A stretch of DNA of 64,000 nt. Origin: Epichloe hybrida. Taxonomy: Eukaryota > Ascomycota > Sordariomycetes > Hypocreales > Clavicipitaceae. Location of the stretch: assembly GCA_019022495.1 (NCBI GenBank), contig JAFEKR010000001.1, positions 1,364,001 through 1,428,000 of the forward strand, in the 5' to 3' direction. Numbering within the stretch: position 1 is the first letter of the stretch; every line of letters begins with the position of its first letter. The notes beneath the pieces were generated by a model. The model worked only from the letters and a program-made list of their open reading frames with translations, was not told where the DNA came from and did no database searches. Position numbers and translations under genes: made by a program. Shown here piece after piece: positions 13,570 to 25,962 of this stretch.

Positions 13570-13599
<30 letters not shown>
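13570..13599. repeat. A30 homopolymer
   Basis: An uninterrupted run of 30 A lies about 220 bp upstream of the RasGEF start. On the gene's own strand it is a T tract in the promoter or leader. Confidence 0.9.
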
Positions 13600-13600
<1 letters not shown>

Positions 13601-15078
13601 AGACGTCTCCGAGGCGGAGGCCTGCTTGAACGGTTCCTTGAGGTGATAGTAGCGAAGAGGCTAACAAAGGATTGCGATTTGCGGTTGCCAGTGATCACGA
13701 AATCGATGAGCTGGTTGAGCCAGAATCTGCTAAATTAAGATTGAACGATTAGATATCGTATGACGCGCCAGGAGATGTTGTGGCAAGCCGGCAGGGTTCG
13801 CGTCTGGAATGAGCCAGTGGAGGCAAGCGAGATAGGATCCCGTGGAATGCAAGTAGCATGTTGAAGATTCGGTACTCCGGGCCTACTCTGAGTGGTTTCG
13901 GAATTGGTCCCGGAATTATGAAAAGCGCTCCAATGAAGCAGCATGCGACAGACGGCGAGGCCAGAAAGAAGTCGGGAAGGTGAAAGGATGGAAGACGCCC
14001 AGAAATAGTGTCTTACCTGATGATAATGTATTATCGAAAAGCTAGAGCTAATCGGCGTATCCTATATGCCGAGCTTGCAGGTTCAATTGCAGCATAACAA
14101 ACACTGGCAAACAAGAAATGACAGCTGGTGAGAGCACAGCTTCTGGTCAAGTGGTTTTGCAACGAAGGAAGCGAAAGAGAGGGAGAGATGGTAGATGATT
14201 ATCAAGAAATGACGAGCAGTTGCAAAGCTAGTTCGGAGCAGGGGCGAGTGGAAAGACCAGGCCCTCGTCGCCCTTTTTTTTTTTTTTTGCGGGTCGGCAA
14301 GCCGTCCGTTGTAATTAGTCTGTCTCTCGACAAGGGCGAGAGAGCAACACGACCACCGATGCTGTATCGAGCGTCAGAGCGGTGAAGTCACAAAAACAGA
14401 ATGGTCGACCAGTGAAGCTTGTCTTCAGGGAACAGGATCGTTGGAAAGTCTTCCTCTCTTCGTTGTCCTGAGTTTTTTTTTTCAGTACGCGCAGGAAAGG
14501 GAAAGAGGAAGGATGCAAGGTTTATCGAAGATGGGCCCTGACAAAATCAGCTTCCAGCAAAGCAAAGAAACCCAAGTATAGATAGACAGGAGACAGGGAG
14601 GGCATGGGCGTGTGACACGGACGAGTCGATCGGGGAAACCCACGTCCCAAAGTCCCAAAGTCCCAAAGACAGAGCCCGGACCAAAAACGAGCAACTGGAG
14701 ATGATTTTTGTCGTGTTATTGTTCCAGTCGGGACAGTGTCTCTCCCAGTGGACCCTCGCCCTGAGAGCAGCCCCGGCGTATCCACAGCCATCCACAGCCA
14801 TCCACAGCCATCCACCCATCCATCCATCCATCCATCCACACAAAGGGACGGGCGACAGACGGGCAGCCAGCCCAGCGCCGGCAGAGTGCCGATGGCAACG
14901 ATCAACCATGCTGGCTGGAAGCTAAAACCAACCTGGTCTGCACCGCGCAGCCACGCACAATCCCGCCCACGCGGTGCATCGAAGGCTAACTAACCCCCCC
15001 CCTGGTGCCCTCGGCGGCGTTATTAGCATTGGCGTTGGGCACACACACCTTGCCGAAAAGCTCCCACATGCTCTGAAC

Positions 15079-15081
<3 letters not shown>

Positions 15082-15111
<30 letters not shown>
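15082..15111. repeat. (CGA)n trinucleotide microsatellite
   Basis: About ten perfect CGA units lie in the gene desert. Both strands read through it without a credible coding context. Confidence 0.85.
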
Positions 15112-15112
<1 letters not shown>

Positions 15113-18100
15113 GGAGTGGGACAAGGGTGAGAGGGAGACTATGTATCTCAGCATTGTGATCCAATTGAACCACTCGAGTTTGTTCCGTACTCAGGGGCGC
15201 TCCGTCTTCCCCTCTGTCACTTCTCGTCTGTACTATGCCCAACACCCTGTCTGTCACTTACTTGCCCGTTCTTCTTTTTTCTTTTTTCTTTTTTTTCACA
15301 GAAATTGCCACAGGAATTGCGGCAGCGGTCTGAGCATCATCGCCCATATTCCTGGTAATACTGCGAACACCATCTTAGCAATCTTTGACACTAAGCGTCG
15401 CGAGTCAGTGCGGTGCCCCAGTATCAAACACAAGCAAAACTTCAATTGCTAGTGCATCGCGGCTCGCCTCAGCTACAGCAATTATGAACTAAAGGCTAGG
15501 TAATAGCAACCGCCATGCAACTTTGAGAGGGGGTGGTGGGGCTGGGTTACGGGCGCTTCGGGCTCAGGTCGGTCTGTTTGCGCTCAATGTCATCAACAAG
15601 TCATGATCGAATCAAAGCATCAATCAAGCCTTCAAATGTGAGGTTATTAGGCAGGATAGGTTATGATAGGATAGATGTAGGTGGACGACACCAACGCTCA
15701 CCCTCTTCACTGTCATCCCTGCCTGTAATACGGAGTATGGTGTGCCATCTGTCTTCCAAAAGAATGCGCTAGCCATGTTGGTACGCCTTGACATTGGACG
15801 AGCCAAAAAGGAAGTGAAGCACTCAAGACACGGCAAGACAAGACACGAGACACACACAAGACGAGAACGAGAGAGACTAAAACCCCCCTCGGGTGACTGG
15901 AGGAAGGAAAAATGACGTCCACAAATCCCCACCACCTCTGGCCGGCCCTCCCCTCCCACCAAGTTGTTGACCTCTTCTTATTATGCAGGACGTGCAGGAC
16001 GTGCAGGACTGACGACTGTGACTGTGACTGTGACTGATGAGACTGGCAGACTTCTTCCCTGCCAGATCTCTGCACGCATGGGTAAATTCTTGGTTCCACG
16101 CACGGTCACCCCTACATGAAGCGCATGGAGGCTTGCTGCGCGAACAGACAAGGAGATGCGGCTACGGAGTACTGAAGCCATGAACTTCTTATGTACAGCT
16201 CCCCAGTCCATACATACATACACATGCCATCACGCATTGGCGCACAGATAATCAACAAGGCATCCCACCGCATGGAGCAGATACCATGCATCTATCTCAC
16301 ACTCACAGGTCGACCACGGACATTTTACATGTTAACTTGCAATGATGCGTGGTTGTACAGAAGGCCCGCGTCCATAACTCTCCGAGCAGCTTGTTTAACC
16401 TCTTATCTTGCTCTATGCACCCCGTTCGCGAGACATCGCATGTGTGTAGCCGGACCAACAGGAGAGGCGTGTTCCACCATGGGTCGTAATGACATTTTAT
16501 TCCGGTCACCAAATTGTCATGATATCGGGGTTTTATTTTTGACTGTTTTGAATGAACCATGTGTTGATCGCAACGATTCAACGACGCACAAAAAAATCTC
16601 GACTACTGTTCTGGTACAAATACTTGGCAGTGTCAGCGGACGGATGGCGAGCACTAATAATAAGCCAATGCATTGATTGAGCGACGACCAGCGTCAGCGT
16701 CACTGAATGAATCAATTAATTGTCCGACTGGTCCGTCTGTCGAAATATGGAGAAAAACAGGGTGCGGGTGCGACAACATTGTCGGCACGGATAGTGATGT
16801 TTCGTTTGCAAAAAGCAAACAGTGAGACATGTCATCTTCTGCCTCTCGTGGCCTCCTACTTTTTGGTTCCCTTCTAACCTCTCCATGTCTGAGGTCTCAT
16901 CAGTAACGCTTCAACAACACATGGTCAACTGGGATGGCTGAATACTCTCAGCAGGAGGAGTCCTCATGGTCTTCTTCTCCTTGCTCTTCTGGGATAAGAT
17001 TTTCCATGCAGATACTTGGCGTAAGTGAGGCATTTAATTGACAGAGACAGTAGTACGCTAGGAATAGCTCGAAACACACTTCTATATAGAACAAACCTCG
17101 TAAAGGGCGCCGCGACGACGATGCCAGACATGTTGGAGGAGGAGGAGGCATCTGTGACTCTGAAGGCTGGGGCTGCCCTGATGCCCAAGCATCGCACCTT
17201 GCTGCATGAGCATGTGCATTGGTTATGAGAATCAGAGATTTATACGGAGTAGCAATATTGATAACGATGATGATATTATTACTTTTTCCATCACAATATA
17301 TGTATGCATCGTCACATCGTGCCGCGCGACCCCAACCCCGTCTGCCTGTCCAACCTCCAATCTGAAGACGTGAAGACGTGCCAGACGCAGGTGTAGTCAC
17401 ATTTGATCATGTGCGTCCCGAGAATGGAGGGAGGGCAAGATGGCATGGCAAGAGGGTTGGTTATGCCTGCCCAACCAAGATCGAGGTTGATGCGCTGAAG
17501 GTGAATGAATGGCATCATTGGCATGCCACTTATTAGCCACCCGTCTTGCCGTCCGGCGTCCACCCACCCACTCCGAGGCATCACAGACCCTGCACCCGGC
17601 AGGAATTACATGTAGTATATCGCCATCTAATGTACTTTAGCGTTTGGTGGCCCAGGCACAGAGTTCAGTTATCGTCCCCCTAGAAAGATGTCAGGGGTGC
17701 CATGCAAGTTGGCTCATCAGCAGCGTGCGTGCAGACAGCGGACAGCGGACTATCAATCAACAAGGCCGGCGAGAGAAAGAGAGGAAACACCCTACGGATT
17801 ACATAATACTGCCTACTACAACCAGTTCACACGGGCGAATATTCCGCTGCTCCGCCATTGGTGTGCCTGCCTTCAACCATCCGAACTCCGTACTCCGTAT
17901 GTACAACTCATTCAATTTACATGTACTCACTAGCTCGCGGCAAGGATATTTTCCCCCTGCTCGCATGCTTCGCCCGACATTGCATGTCATCACATCCATT
18001 CGTGGAACCGTGGATAGGGCTTGTCTGCTAGTGTCGTTCCTGCGCAATTTGTACATGCCGCCATCTCATTCAGGTTTGTGTTGCAGTTGAACGACCCGAA

Positions 18101-20760
18101 CCCAAACGCCATCCCAGCTTTGAGGTATCCATATCCGCTGTTGAGTGTGGACTTCCTTCCCAGTGCTATTATTATTATCTGACTACCAAATCGGCGAGAA
18201 ACTTGCAATTTTCAGGCCGGCATTCGGCCCCGAGAATCGTCGGTCCCGTTCGCCTGGACTTGTCTCCGGTTCGAACTCGATTCAGACAGACCTAGACATG
18301 TCCGCGTACGGATTGCAGCATCTACGTGCGATTGACGAAGAGCATTAGTCTATCTGTCTTCTTTGAGTTGCAATTCGACGACCTTGCTTTCGAATATGTA
18401 CCTCCCGCTGGATGATTGCAAACTTGAACCTCACCAATTCATTGCATGATAGATTGTAATTGTTCGTTTTTACACCAATTGCACTTGGGTTCGTCGACAT
18501 CCGCCAAAAGAATAGCACGACCCCAGATGTATCCTCCTTATCACTCACTCGTCTTAATGCAGCAACTCTTTGGAGCCACGCTCGATAAATCGGAAACCTC
18601 GGCTCAGCAACGGTTCTACTAACAAGCCAACGTCTGCGCCAAGGGGGCTTGCTCATGTGAAGACATGGAGTTAATATGTACCTTTGTCCAGCAGCAGGTC
18701 GTGAACTTCCCCTTTTTCGTAGTTTCGCTTAGATATGATGGGATTATTATCGGATGCTGCAAGAAACCCGGGTTTCCTTGCATGTGGGGTAAATATTGAA
18801 AACGGAAATGATTTATTATCAAGTGCGCTGAACAAAATTTGCGACCTCGGCCGGCAAATCGCCCCAAGCCTACCAAGTTGCTGCCGCAGGGGAAAGAGGG
18901 GGCGGCCAACTATATCTAGCTGGCTGTTAATCTCATGGATTCTTTTATGCAGACCTTATGCAGCATGGGTTTGGGCTGGCAAGCAGGGCAGGTGGCAGGC
19001 ACACTTTTCACTGCTTAGTGCTCAGTGCTCACCAACAAACCCATCACATGGCGTGATAGTGTTCCGTAGTCCGTACTCGGTGCTCGGTTACATCACAACC
19101 AGAGCTGGTGGTAAGGGGGCAGATCGCAGGGAAGGAAACCTTGATTCACCAAAAAACTATTCCTGGCACTTTTTCTTTTCTATCATCACTTCTAAGCTTG
19201 TCTTTGGTCCCATACCCCCGGGTCAACATCCCTCGGATCACCTACATACAGCCCTGGTGTTGTTTGCTTTTTTTTTTTTCTTTTTCTTCGCTGGAGTTGC
19301 AGTTTGGCGGACCAAGCCGCTCCTGAACTACCAAGTCATGATACATTGTACAGCTCTAGGCCGGGCCGGGCCCGCGGTCCACGGCCCCGTCCCCAAATAG
19401 GGGGATGGCGTTTCCTCACCATGTAAAATCTTTGCGAATGGTCCCCAACAACGGGTTCGTGGCACGGCTTGACTTGTTCATAATAATGCTTGCTGATAGG
19501 GCAGAACCACGACTGTTCGAACGCGTGTGGTAGTTCGTTTTGCGCACGTACAGTGGATACTTTTCTCCCTCGGAATGTACGGGTTACGGGGTATTAAGTT
19601 CACGTCCACGTCCACGTCTCCTGTCCAGGGCTCTCGGCTGATTGGAGCGGTCGGCGAACGCCCATCATCCTTCCAACGCCATGTGATGGGAATGGCAAGG
19701 TAGTCAATGGAGGACGACAAAAGTGATACATACTGCACATGAGAACTGCCGACAGTCTTGGCTGGGCGGGTACGGTAGAAAAGATGATCTAGCCTATATC
19801 GTGATAGTCACGTTGCTATGAACACAGGGGCCTTGGGGAGGTTTTTGGATCTCTGAAAGCAGGGTTTCGACGATTTTCGAAGCCCCGTGTCGCAAAAGCT
19901 TGGTTTCAGACAGTTGGCTATCTCCAGTCGAGAGAAGTAGACATCAACCATTTGAATAGGGCGACCATTATTTCCGTGTATTCGGCACCTCTTTCGTGGA
20001 ATAGTGAGATTGGCGGGTTTCCCGTTGTTTGAACCACTCGCTACGGGCGTCTTTCTCGCGGAGGTTGTTGCCGTGTTTTAATTCAATGACGGCGACGTGA
20101 TACCGATCCTGGAGTATGGGAGTGAACGATGGCACAGCTCGAGCTATTAGTTGAGGCATGATAAATTGTAACAAAAAAGTTTCGTTGCGACAGCCCTTGT
20201 TTACTTCCGTCTCGTAATGCATAGATTGTCAGAGCAATGAGATTCGTGGGCCACGCGAGAGCATGGCTCGAGTACAAATGGAAGACAGTTAATTGTGGTG
20301 CAGGGTAGCGGCCATTTCAAAGTGGAGAGCTGCTGGCGCTCTCATCACCCACCGAACTCTCCTCCTCTCCTCTCAAGATTAGAGAAAAGGCGAACAATGA
20401 ACAAAGGAGAAGTAGAATATTTATGACCTTGATCCATATACAATCAATGTACCTTTGTTTGAACGGCAATTGCGAAGATATAGCCACTAACAGTCCATGC
20501 GGAGGCATCACTTACAAGCAGTTAGTAATTTGCGGGTGATGATTGGCTCGGCCGAACACGGCATTACCAATTGCCACACGGACCGGTTACCGATGCCCTT
20601 ACACAACATCACATCATACCTTTATTTGTCATCAGCCGACTTTCGAAAATGCACACTTGCACAACAAACTCTCTGATGTCAACACAAGTGGCAACCGATC
20701 ACAAGAAACCACAACCCGAACGATTCCCACGACACACCTCACTAAATACATGCCGTCGAG

Positions 20761-21472
20761 ATGAGTGCACATGTTCTGCTGGCTCGCGTCGCGTCGCGAC
20801 GAAGTTGCCACTCACTGTGGCAGCTTCCGGCTACTCGGTCATTCGCCTCAGCCTACCAATCCTACTCTCTACCGACTTCCACATCTCGCAACTACAAGCA
20901 GGAGGATATTCCCGAGACACCGATAGGCCCCCCAGAGGCTTTACCCAAGGTTCACGAGACCCGGCCGCCGCCAAAGCAGGCAACGGCAGCTCCGCTTGTA
21001 GAACCGACCACGACGGAACAAACCACGAGCACACAGAAGCCCAAGGCTGCACGGCCACGCCCAAAGTTGCAAGCGCGTAAAGCGGCGATGAAACTCACAC
21101 CAGCGGCCGTAGAGCAGCTCCGATCGATGCTAGACCAACCCGAGCCAAAACTCATCAAAGTTGGAGTACGGAATCGTGGATGCAGCGGTCTCGCGTACCA
21201 CTTGGAATATGTCGAAAAGCCCGGGACCTTTGATGAGATGGTCGAGCAAGACGGAGTCAAGGTGCTCATAGATAGCAAGGCCTTGTTCAGCATTATTGGC
21301 AGCGAGATGGACTGGACGGAAGACAAGCTGAACCAAAGATTTGTTTTCAAGAATCCCAACATAAGTATGTCCTCTCCATATCTGTCCCGCACGCCCCCTC
21401 CCCGTGAACATATGAGGCGCTAACAGTATCTCAGAGGAACAATGTGGTTGCGGAGAGTCTTTCATGGTATGA
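20761..21472 (+). CDS. ISA1: Mitochondrial iron-sulfur assembly protein ISA1 (A-type carrier)
   Basis: Two exons (20761-21364, 21435-21472) give 213 aa. The intron has a GTATGT donor and CTCAG acceptor in phase 1. The N-terminal 100 residues are Arg/Ser/Pro-rich without acidic clusters at the very start, as in a mitochondrial targeting presequence. The HesB/IscA-like domain occupies about 107-213. The three conserved cysteines are intact: C141 in RNRGCSGLAYHL, and C205 and C207 in EQCGCGESF. The second exon supplies only the last 12 residues, including both C-terminal cysteines, so splicing is essential for function. In the family, ISA1 works with ISA2 and IBA57 to build [4Fe-4S] clusters in mitochondria; that role is established for yeast and inferred here. 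Confidence 0.93.
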
Positions 21473-22312
21473 GGCAATGCGCACCAGGTATGCGGTATCA
21501 GGCCCCAACCGAGGGTAATGACTCCGCGCATGGGCTTGCTTTCTTTGTCACTTGTTATGTACGATGCATGACAGGACGCTGTCAACATGACGTACAGCTG
21601 TATCTTGTTGGCAGCTCGTTGACTTGGCTGCATCGAAGTTTTCTTTCAGAAGAGAGTTGTTCAAAGATGTGAACAGCGGCGGGAATCCGCTAAACATGCG
21701 AGGGAATCAAACAGCATCATCAGGCGCAGTGTTTGAATTTCGAACTAGAACGGCCCATGAAGCCCAACGTATGGATATTTTGTTTTTTTTGTTAATACCA
21801 CTCATTGTACCTGCATTGTACCTCACTGTTATTGATTTGGGGGGGGAGGGGGAGGGGCGACGAAATGTGAACAATCCTGCTCGTAAATTTGATTCCCGTG
21901 AATGCAATCGAGGCCACCGACCGGCATCCATGTCAAAATGTTGCCCTTTTCACTCCTGGCCCTGCGATTTGAACGCGAAACGAATGCTTTGTAAGAAAGT
22001 CTTTTTCTGGGCTTGGCTGTATGAAGCGAGATAATAAGTCACGTGGCTTGGAGTTCACGGCGGATCTGTCAATGCCCCCGTCAGTCGAGCCATTGGCAAC
22101 AACACGTGAAGACTAAAAGCATGGTTTGAGTATCTGAGCGACAACTTTAGCCTGGACTTGTGGAAGACGCCCGCGAACCAGGAGAGTACGTCGAATCACC
22201 GCGTCTTGGCCCGTAACGCTTGTACAAAAGAGAAAGAAAACGAGAGCAGCACCCATTTTCCATCGGGGTTTTATCTACTTCTCAGTTTTTTTTCTTGTTT
22301 GAGCCCATCACG
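21473..22312. other. Intergenic, ISA1 3' flank and MGMT promoter
   Basis: No protein family is recognised. A G-rich run occurs at about 21840-21857. The T-rich segment at 22286-22300 just before the MGMT ATG fits a fungal 5' leader. Confidence 0.5.
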
Positions 22313-22771
22313 ATGGCAATCCGTAACAAACGCAAACGAGGAGCAGACTCATGCTCGACGAGCAAAGCACCCCGCAGGAAGGCCGTCGATGCAAGCGCCC
22401 TTGCGCCGAACATGCAAGCTCAACTCTCGCGAATTGCTCGCTCAGATCGCTCAGAGTTCGAGAAACGAGTATGGACGGCGCTCTGCCAGATACCAGAGGG
22501 CTGCGTTACGACCTATGGGCTTCTTTCCAAGCACGTCGACTCCTCGCCGAGAGCCGTGGGCAATGCCCTGCGGCGCAATCCTTTTGCTCCCCTTGTGCCG
22601 TGCCATCGGGTGGTTGCGACGGGCATGGCTCTGGGGGGCTTCAAGGGGAAGTGGCCACGTGATGGAGAGGGGATCACGCTGGACGAGAAGAGGAGTCTTT
22701 TGAAAGGAGAGGGAATCGAATTTGATGAGAAGGGCAGAGTTCTCGGTTCGCCGTGGTGTGCATGGCTTTGA
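22313..22771 (+). CDS. Methylated-DNA-protein-cysteine methyltransferase (MGMT), short form
   Basis: A single exon encodes 152 aa. After a basic N-terminus (RNKRKRG), the DNA-binding/active-site domain spans about residues 45-140: EFEKRVWTALCQIPEGCVTTYG, a recognition helix with SPRAVGNALRRNPF, and the active site LVPCHRVV with nucleophile C97. The retained Cys separates it from alkyltransferase-like (ATL) proteins, which carry Trp there. It lacks the N-terminal RNase-H-like domain of the full-length human enzyme, as small eukaryotic versions often do. Known reaction of the family: irreversible transfer of the O6-alkyl group of guanine to the cysteine. The ATG chosen is preceded by a T-rich leader and gives the basic N-terminus, possibly a nuclear signal. 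Confidence 0.9.
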   Translation: MAIRNKRKRGADSCSTSKAPRRKAVDASALAPNMQAQLSRIARSDRSEFEKRVWTALCQIPEGCVTTYGLLSKHVDSSPRAVGNALRRNPFAPLVPCHRVVATGMALGGFKGKWPRDGEGITLDEKRSLLKGEGIEFDEKGRVLGSPWCAWL

Positions 22772-23029
22772 GGGCCGAGTGTTGCTCACGTTCTTGCACT
22801 CTTGTTTTGTTATCTCGGGGGCTTTTTTCTTTCTCTTTTTCTTTACAAAATCACATTGGCGCATGACGGACGGTCGGGAAGGAGTTGGACTATGGCTAGT
22901 TTTGAAGGAATCCCATGTATTATATGCCAAATCTCAATGCATCTGATGTAACATGCATGGGGTGATTGTTGCTCATGACTCCGATACCTTGAACCGATGC
23001 GCCGATACCAGGGATCAACAGACTCAAAG

Positions 23030-24912
23030 TCACGGATTCGATGGCTGGTAGAATGCTACAGGCACGTCTAGCGCTGGTGTGCCGATGATGTCTGCTCGCA
23101 GCGTCTGCGCATGCCAATCGCCCCGGTACTCCAATCTCTCAAACTTTTGCGCCAATCGAACGACTAAATTAAAATAAATGAATAAAAATCAGGTCAGAAT
23201 TCCGGGTTCCATCAAAGAACCAGTCAGTCATGTCTTGAAACTAGGGACTATGCTTACGACAAAAGGCCATTACGGTCAGCGCGAAATTTTGGCCCACGCA
23301 TATCCTGGGTCCCCCATGGAATGGTGTACACGTCCACGGAGTTGGAGTCCAGTTTTCCCAGCGTTCAGGGCTGAAAATGCCCGGATCAGGGAAATCTTTG
23401 CTTGCAGGAGGATACAAGTCCCTTCGCGCATGCATGCCGATAGTGTTGATCGTGACCGTGTCGCCCTTGAGAAGCACAATTTCGGGCTCTCCTGGCCCCC
23501 CCGGGATGGTTGTATCCTCAAGCGCCTGGCGCATGTTGATTGGCACGGCGGGATGGAGTCGAAGGGTTTCGCTGAGAACATTCTTGAGGTACGTCATGTT
23601 TTTCAGTGCTTCATAAGTAGGCATCCCGTGGGTGCCCAGCTCGACCAGGACTTCGGAACGGAGTTTACTCCAGGTGTGTGGCCGGTGTGACATCTCGTAA
23701 AGGACCCATGACAAGGTGGCAGCTGTTGTGTCTCGCCCAGCGAGAAGAACGGACATGATCTCGTCTCGTATGACTTTTGGATCCTTGGAAACCCTGGCGA
23801 TACTGTGGAGAAGAGAGTATTGCGCATCGTTCTCGGAGATTTCCTCGGCCTCTTCTAGAGGCAGCTTGATAGCGCGTTGTATGATGGGCTCAATAAACTC
23901 TTCGATCTTCTTGATTGATCGATAGTAGTCCCCCTTGGGAATCAGAGGTGCGATTGGGCTATTGAATCTTCAGTTGCCATGCATATCGGAGAATTTTGAT
24001 GACGTGAATCATACTTCAGAACAAAGATGTACATCTGGATCCGCTGAGCTGTTGCCATGGCCTCTGCGACTTCGTGGTCGGGACTGGACGAGTCAGTTGG
24101 TGAATTACAGAACAATACCTTGACGGTGTTTTGGAAGTAATTTGAACGACTCCGAACTTACTCATCTAGACTATCCACACATTCACCCAAAAGGAACTCT
24201 GTTATAGTGTCCAAAGACCATCTATAAAGCATACTCTTCACCTCGACCGTCGTGCCAGACGGAGGCAGCTTCGATATCAGTTTTTCGGTACATTTGTCAA
24301 AGATGACAAGGTTTCTCAGTCTATCTTTGACAAACATTGGTCTGATGAGACGTCGGCTACGGTGCCATTCTGGCCCATCCGTGGTGAAGATGCCATTCCC
24401 GAGAAATGGCAACCACAGTTGATGCCATTGCCGTCCATGTCCAAAGCTGTTGAACTTGGTAGCCAAGATGGTTTTGATTTGCTCAGGTTCACGAGTAATT
24501 ATGACTCTCTTACTCCCCGTCAAGCTCAGGTTCACGAGTAATTATGACTCTCTTACTACCCGTCAAGCTCAACTCAGCGCAATGCTTCTGTGTGCGATCC
24601 AGCGTTTCGTTGCACCATTGTGCAAGACAACTATGATACTGGTGCTTGCCGATTTGGATGTATAAGCTGGTGGCTACCATGGAAAAGAGAAGAATTAGTC
24701 CACGCCCAAGTTACAAGCTTGTGTACGGGTACGGGCAAAACATGCTTACCTGAATACAAATTACTGGCCAAGACATAAGCTCGCTTGCCGCCGATGAGCC
24801 GAATGCGAAAATCGACAAGTCTGTGTCTTATCCATACGAACGAGGCCACCAAGATTGCACTACCTATCACGGCGAACCAGAAGCCGGTGCCAGACATGGC
24901 ATAAGAAATCAT
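23030..24912 (-). pseudogene. Cytochrome P450 (CYP52-clan type), frame broken by 43-bp tandem duplication
   Basis: Five exons can be read: 24912-24750, 24673-24162, 24083-24015, 23967-23258 and 23163-23030. The gene encodes a membrane-anchored P450: N-terminal helix around WFAVIGSAILVASFVWI, TREPEQIKTILATKF, DGPEWHRSRRLIRPMF, I-helix AGRDTTAATLSW, K-helix ETLRLHP, PERW, and heme loop FHGGPRICVGQNFAL. The last exon gives AQKFERLEYRGDW. These features resemble the CYP52/CYP63/CYP539 group, alkane or fatty-acid hydroxylases. Without the duplication all exons join in phase, giving about 514 aa, a normal length. With it, exon 2 gains 43 nt (not a multiple of three) and stops within a few codons. 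The exon 1/2 junction (acceptor at 24674) is the least certain. A recent null allele or an assembly artefact are both possible. Confidence 0.8.
24481..24566. repeat. 43-bp tandem duplication inside P450 exon
   Basis: Two adjacent copies, 24481-24523 and 24524-24566, differ at one base (C versus A at copy position 35). The next five bases (GCTCA) repeat the start of the unit once more. Both copies encode the same TGSKRVIITREPE segment of the P450. Confidence 0.95.
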
Positions 24913-25962
24913 CTCGGGTAAAGATAATCAGCAGAAAGGGCCTCGTCCGCCAGGAAGGTCGCATAAACGAAGCACGCTGGGTAGATGGTTGACAAGGCCA
25001 GAGAGAGAAGCAAAGACTCTTGGAGAAAACCAACAGACTTGCAACGAACGAGTCCAAGTAGCGAGCGGGCTTGGACGTAGAAAGAGAAGCATTTTATTCT
25101 ATTCAGGGACAACTCAACTAACTGAACGCCGGGCACGACTCGGTCTCCAGCCTGTTAGAATGCGTGCTACTCGGTACAGACGGCTGGGTTACATGTGGTC
25201 AGCGGCGGATCTTGGCCCGGTCCTGAGCTGTGGACGTGTGCGAGGTGCATGTCTGACGGCACCTTGGGATTGGGCACAACCCGATGTTGGACGCGGGGAG
25301 TTTCATATCCTACTACTATTAGTCTAGTCTGCTTGTTGGTGGAGTGGGAGCGAGTGGGAGCAAGAAAGTGGCATGTCGGACGGGCTGCCACAAAAGGAAA
25401 AAGGCGGCCGAGCGGTAACAACACTTGTTGGTGGGCAGCAAGATGACCGTCTGTCGAGAGCCGGGCACGGTTCTCCAAAGGCAACTGCGGCGGGTTGATC
25501 AGTCAGTCTGGCATGTCGTTCCTCCTTCGGCTCTGGCGTACATGGTGTATGAACTATATTATATGTATGTGATCATAATGGGTTCAGAGGGTATGGAAAC
25601 TGATTTCCTTGCTTCTGCAGAGGGAGAATCGGGAAGGATCGGGAAGGATCAAGAAGAACCCCTCGCAGGCCGGTCAGTTCCCTGGAGTCAATCTCAGGAG
25701 ATGAGTTGTCCCAAAAATGCGTTCATCATGGAATATGTCGTCGGTCACGACTCACTACGGACTGATTGTTCTGGTGCCCGTAGTGGCGCGTTTTGACTGG
25801 CCAAGACAAGCAGTCAGTTGGACGGCAGCACCTTTTTCCGCCCCATCTTACTCCGTACACCCGGGAAAATCGTTGTCTACTATCCATCTCGCGCTCATCG
25901 TGAATAACTTCTCTTCCTGTCCCCTCCCCTCCCAATTTGGCAGTGGCTAGCCTTCAGTCAAA
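24913..25962. other. Divergent intergenic region between P450 and LSC2
   Basis: No gene is recognised. It contains one TACTCCGTAC motif at 25849-25858, about 110 bp upstream of the LSC2 start codon, followed by a C/T-rich leader at 25910-25935. Confidence 0.5.

Larger units (their letters stand above)
13349..20760. other. Gene desert of about 7.4 kb
   Basis: No recognisable protein, tRNA or rRNA is seen. Most frames are short, change composition abruptly and lack splice context. Contents: A30 at 13570-13599; a CCATCCACAG/CATC repeat at about 14780-14838; a (CGA)n microsatellite at about 15082-15111; four TACGGAGTA motifs at 15729, 16163, 17243 and 17891; short CACGTC repeats at about 19602-19618; and T-rich tracts near 14275, 15275 and 19268. 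It may include long regulatory DNA for the flanking RasGEF and ISA1 genes, or untranslated RNA genes, but nothing in the bases proves that. Confidence 0.55.

Noticed and set aside
14780..14840. CCATCCACAG/CATC repeats as a CRISPR-like or coding repeat
   Set aside because: Simple sequence repeat without unique spacers; frames read as low-complexity His/Pro/Ser.
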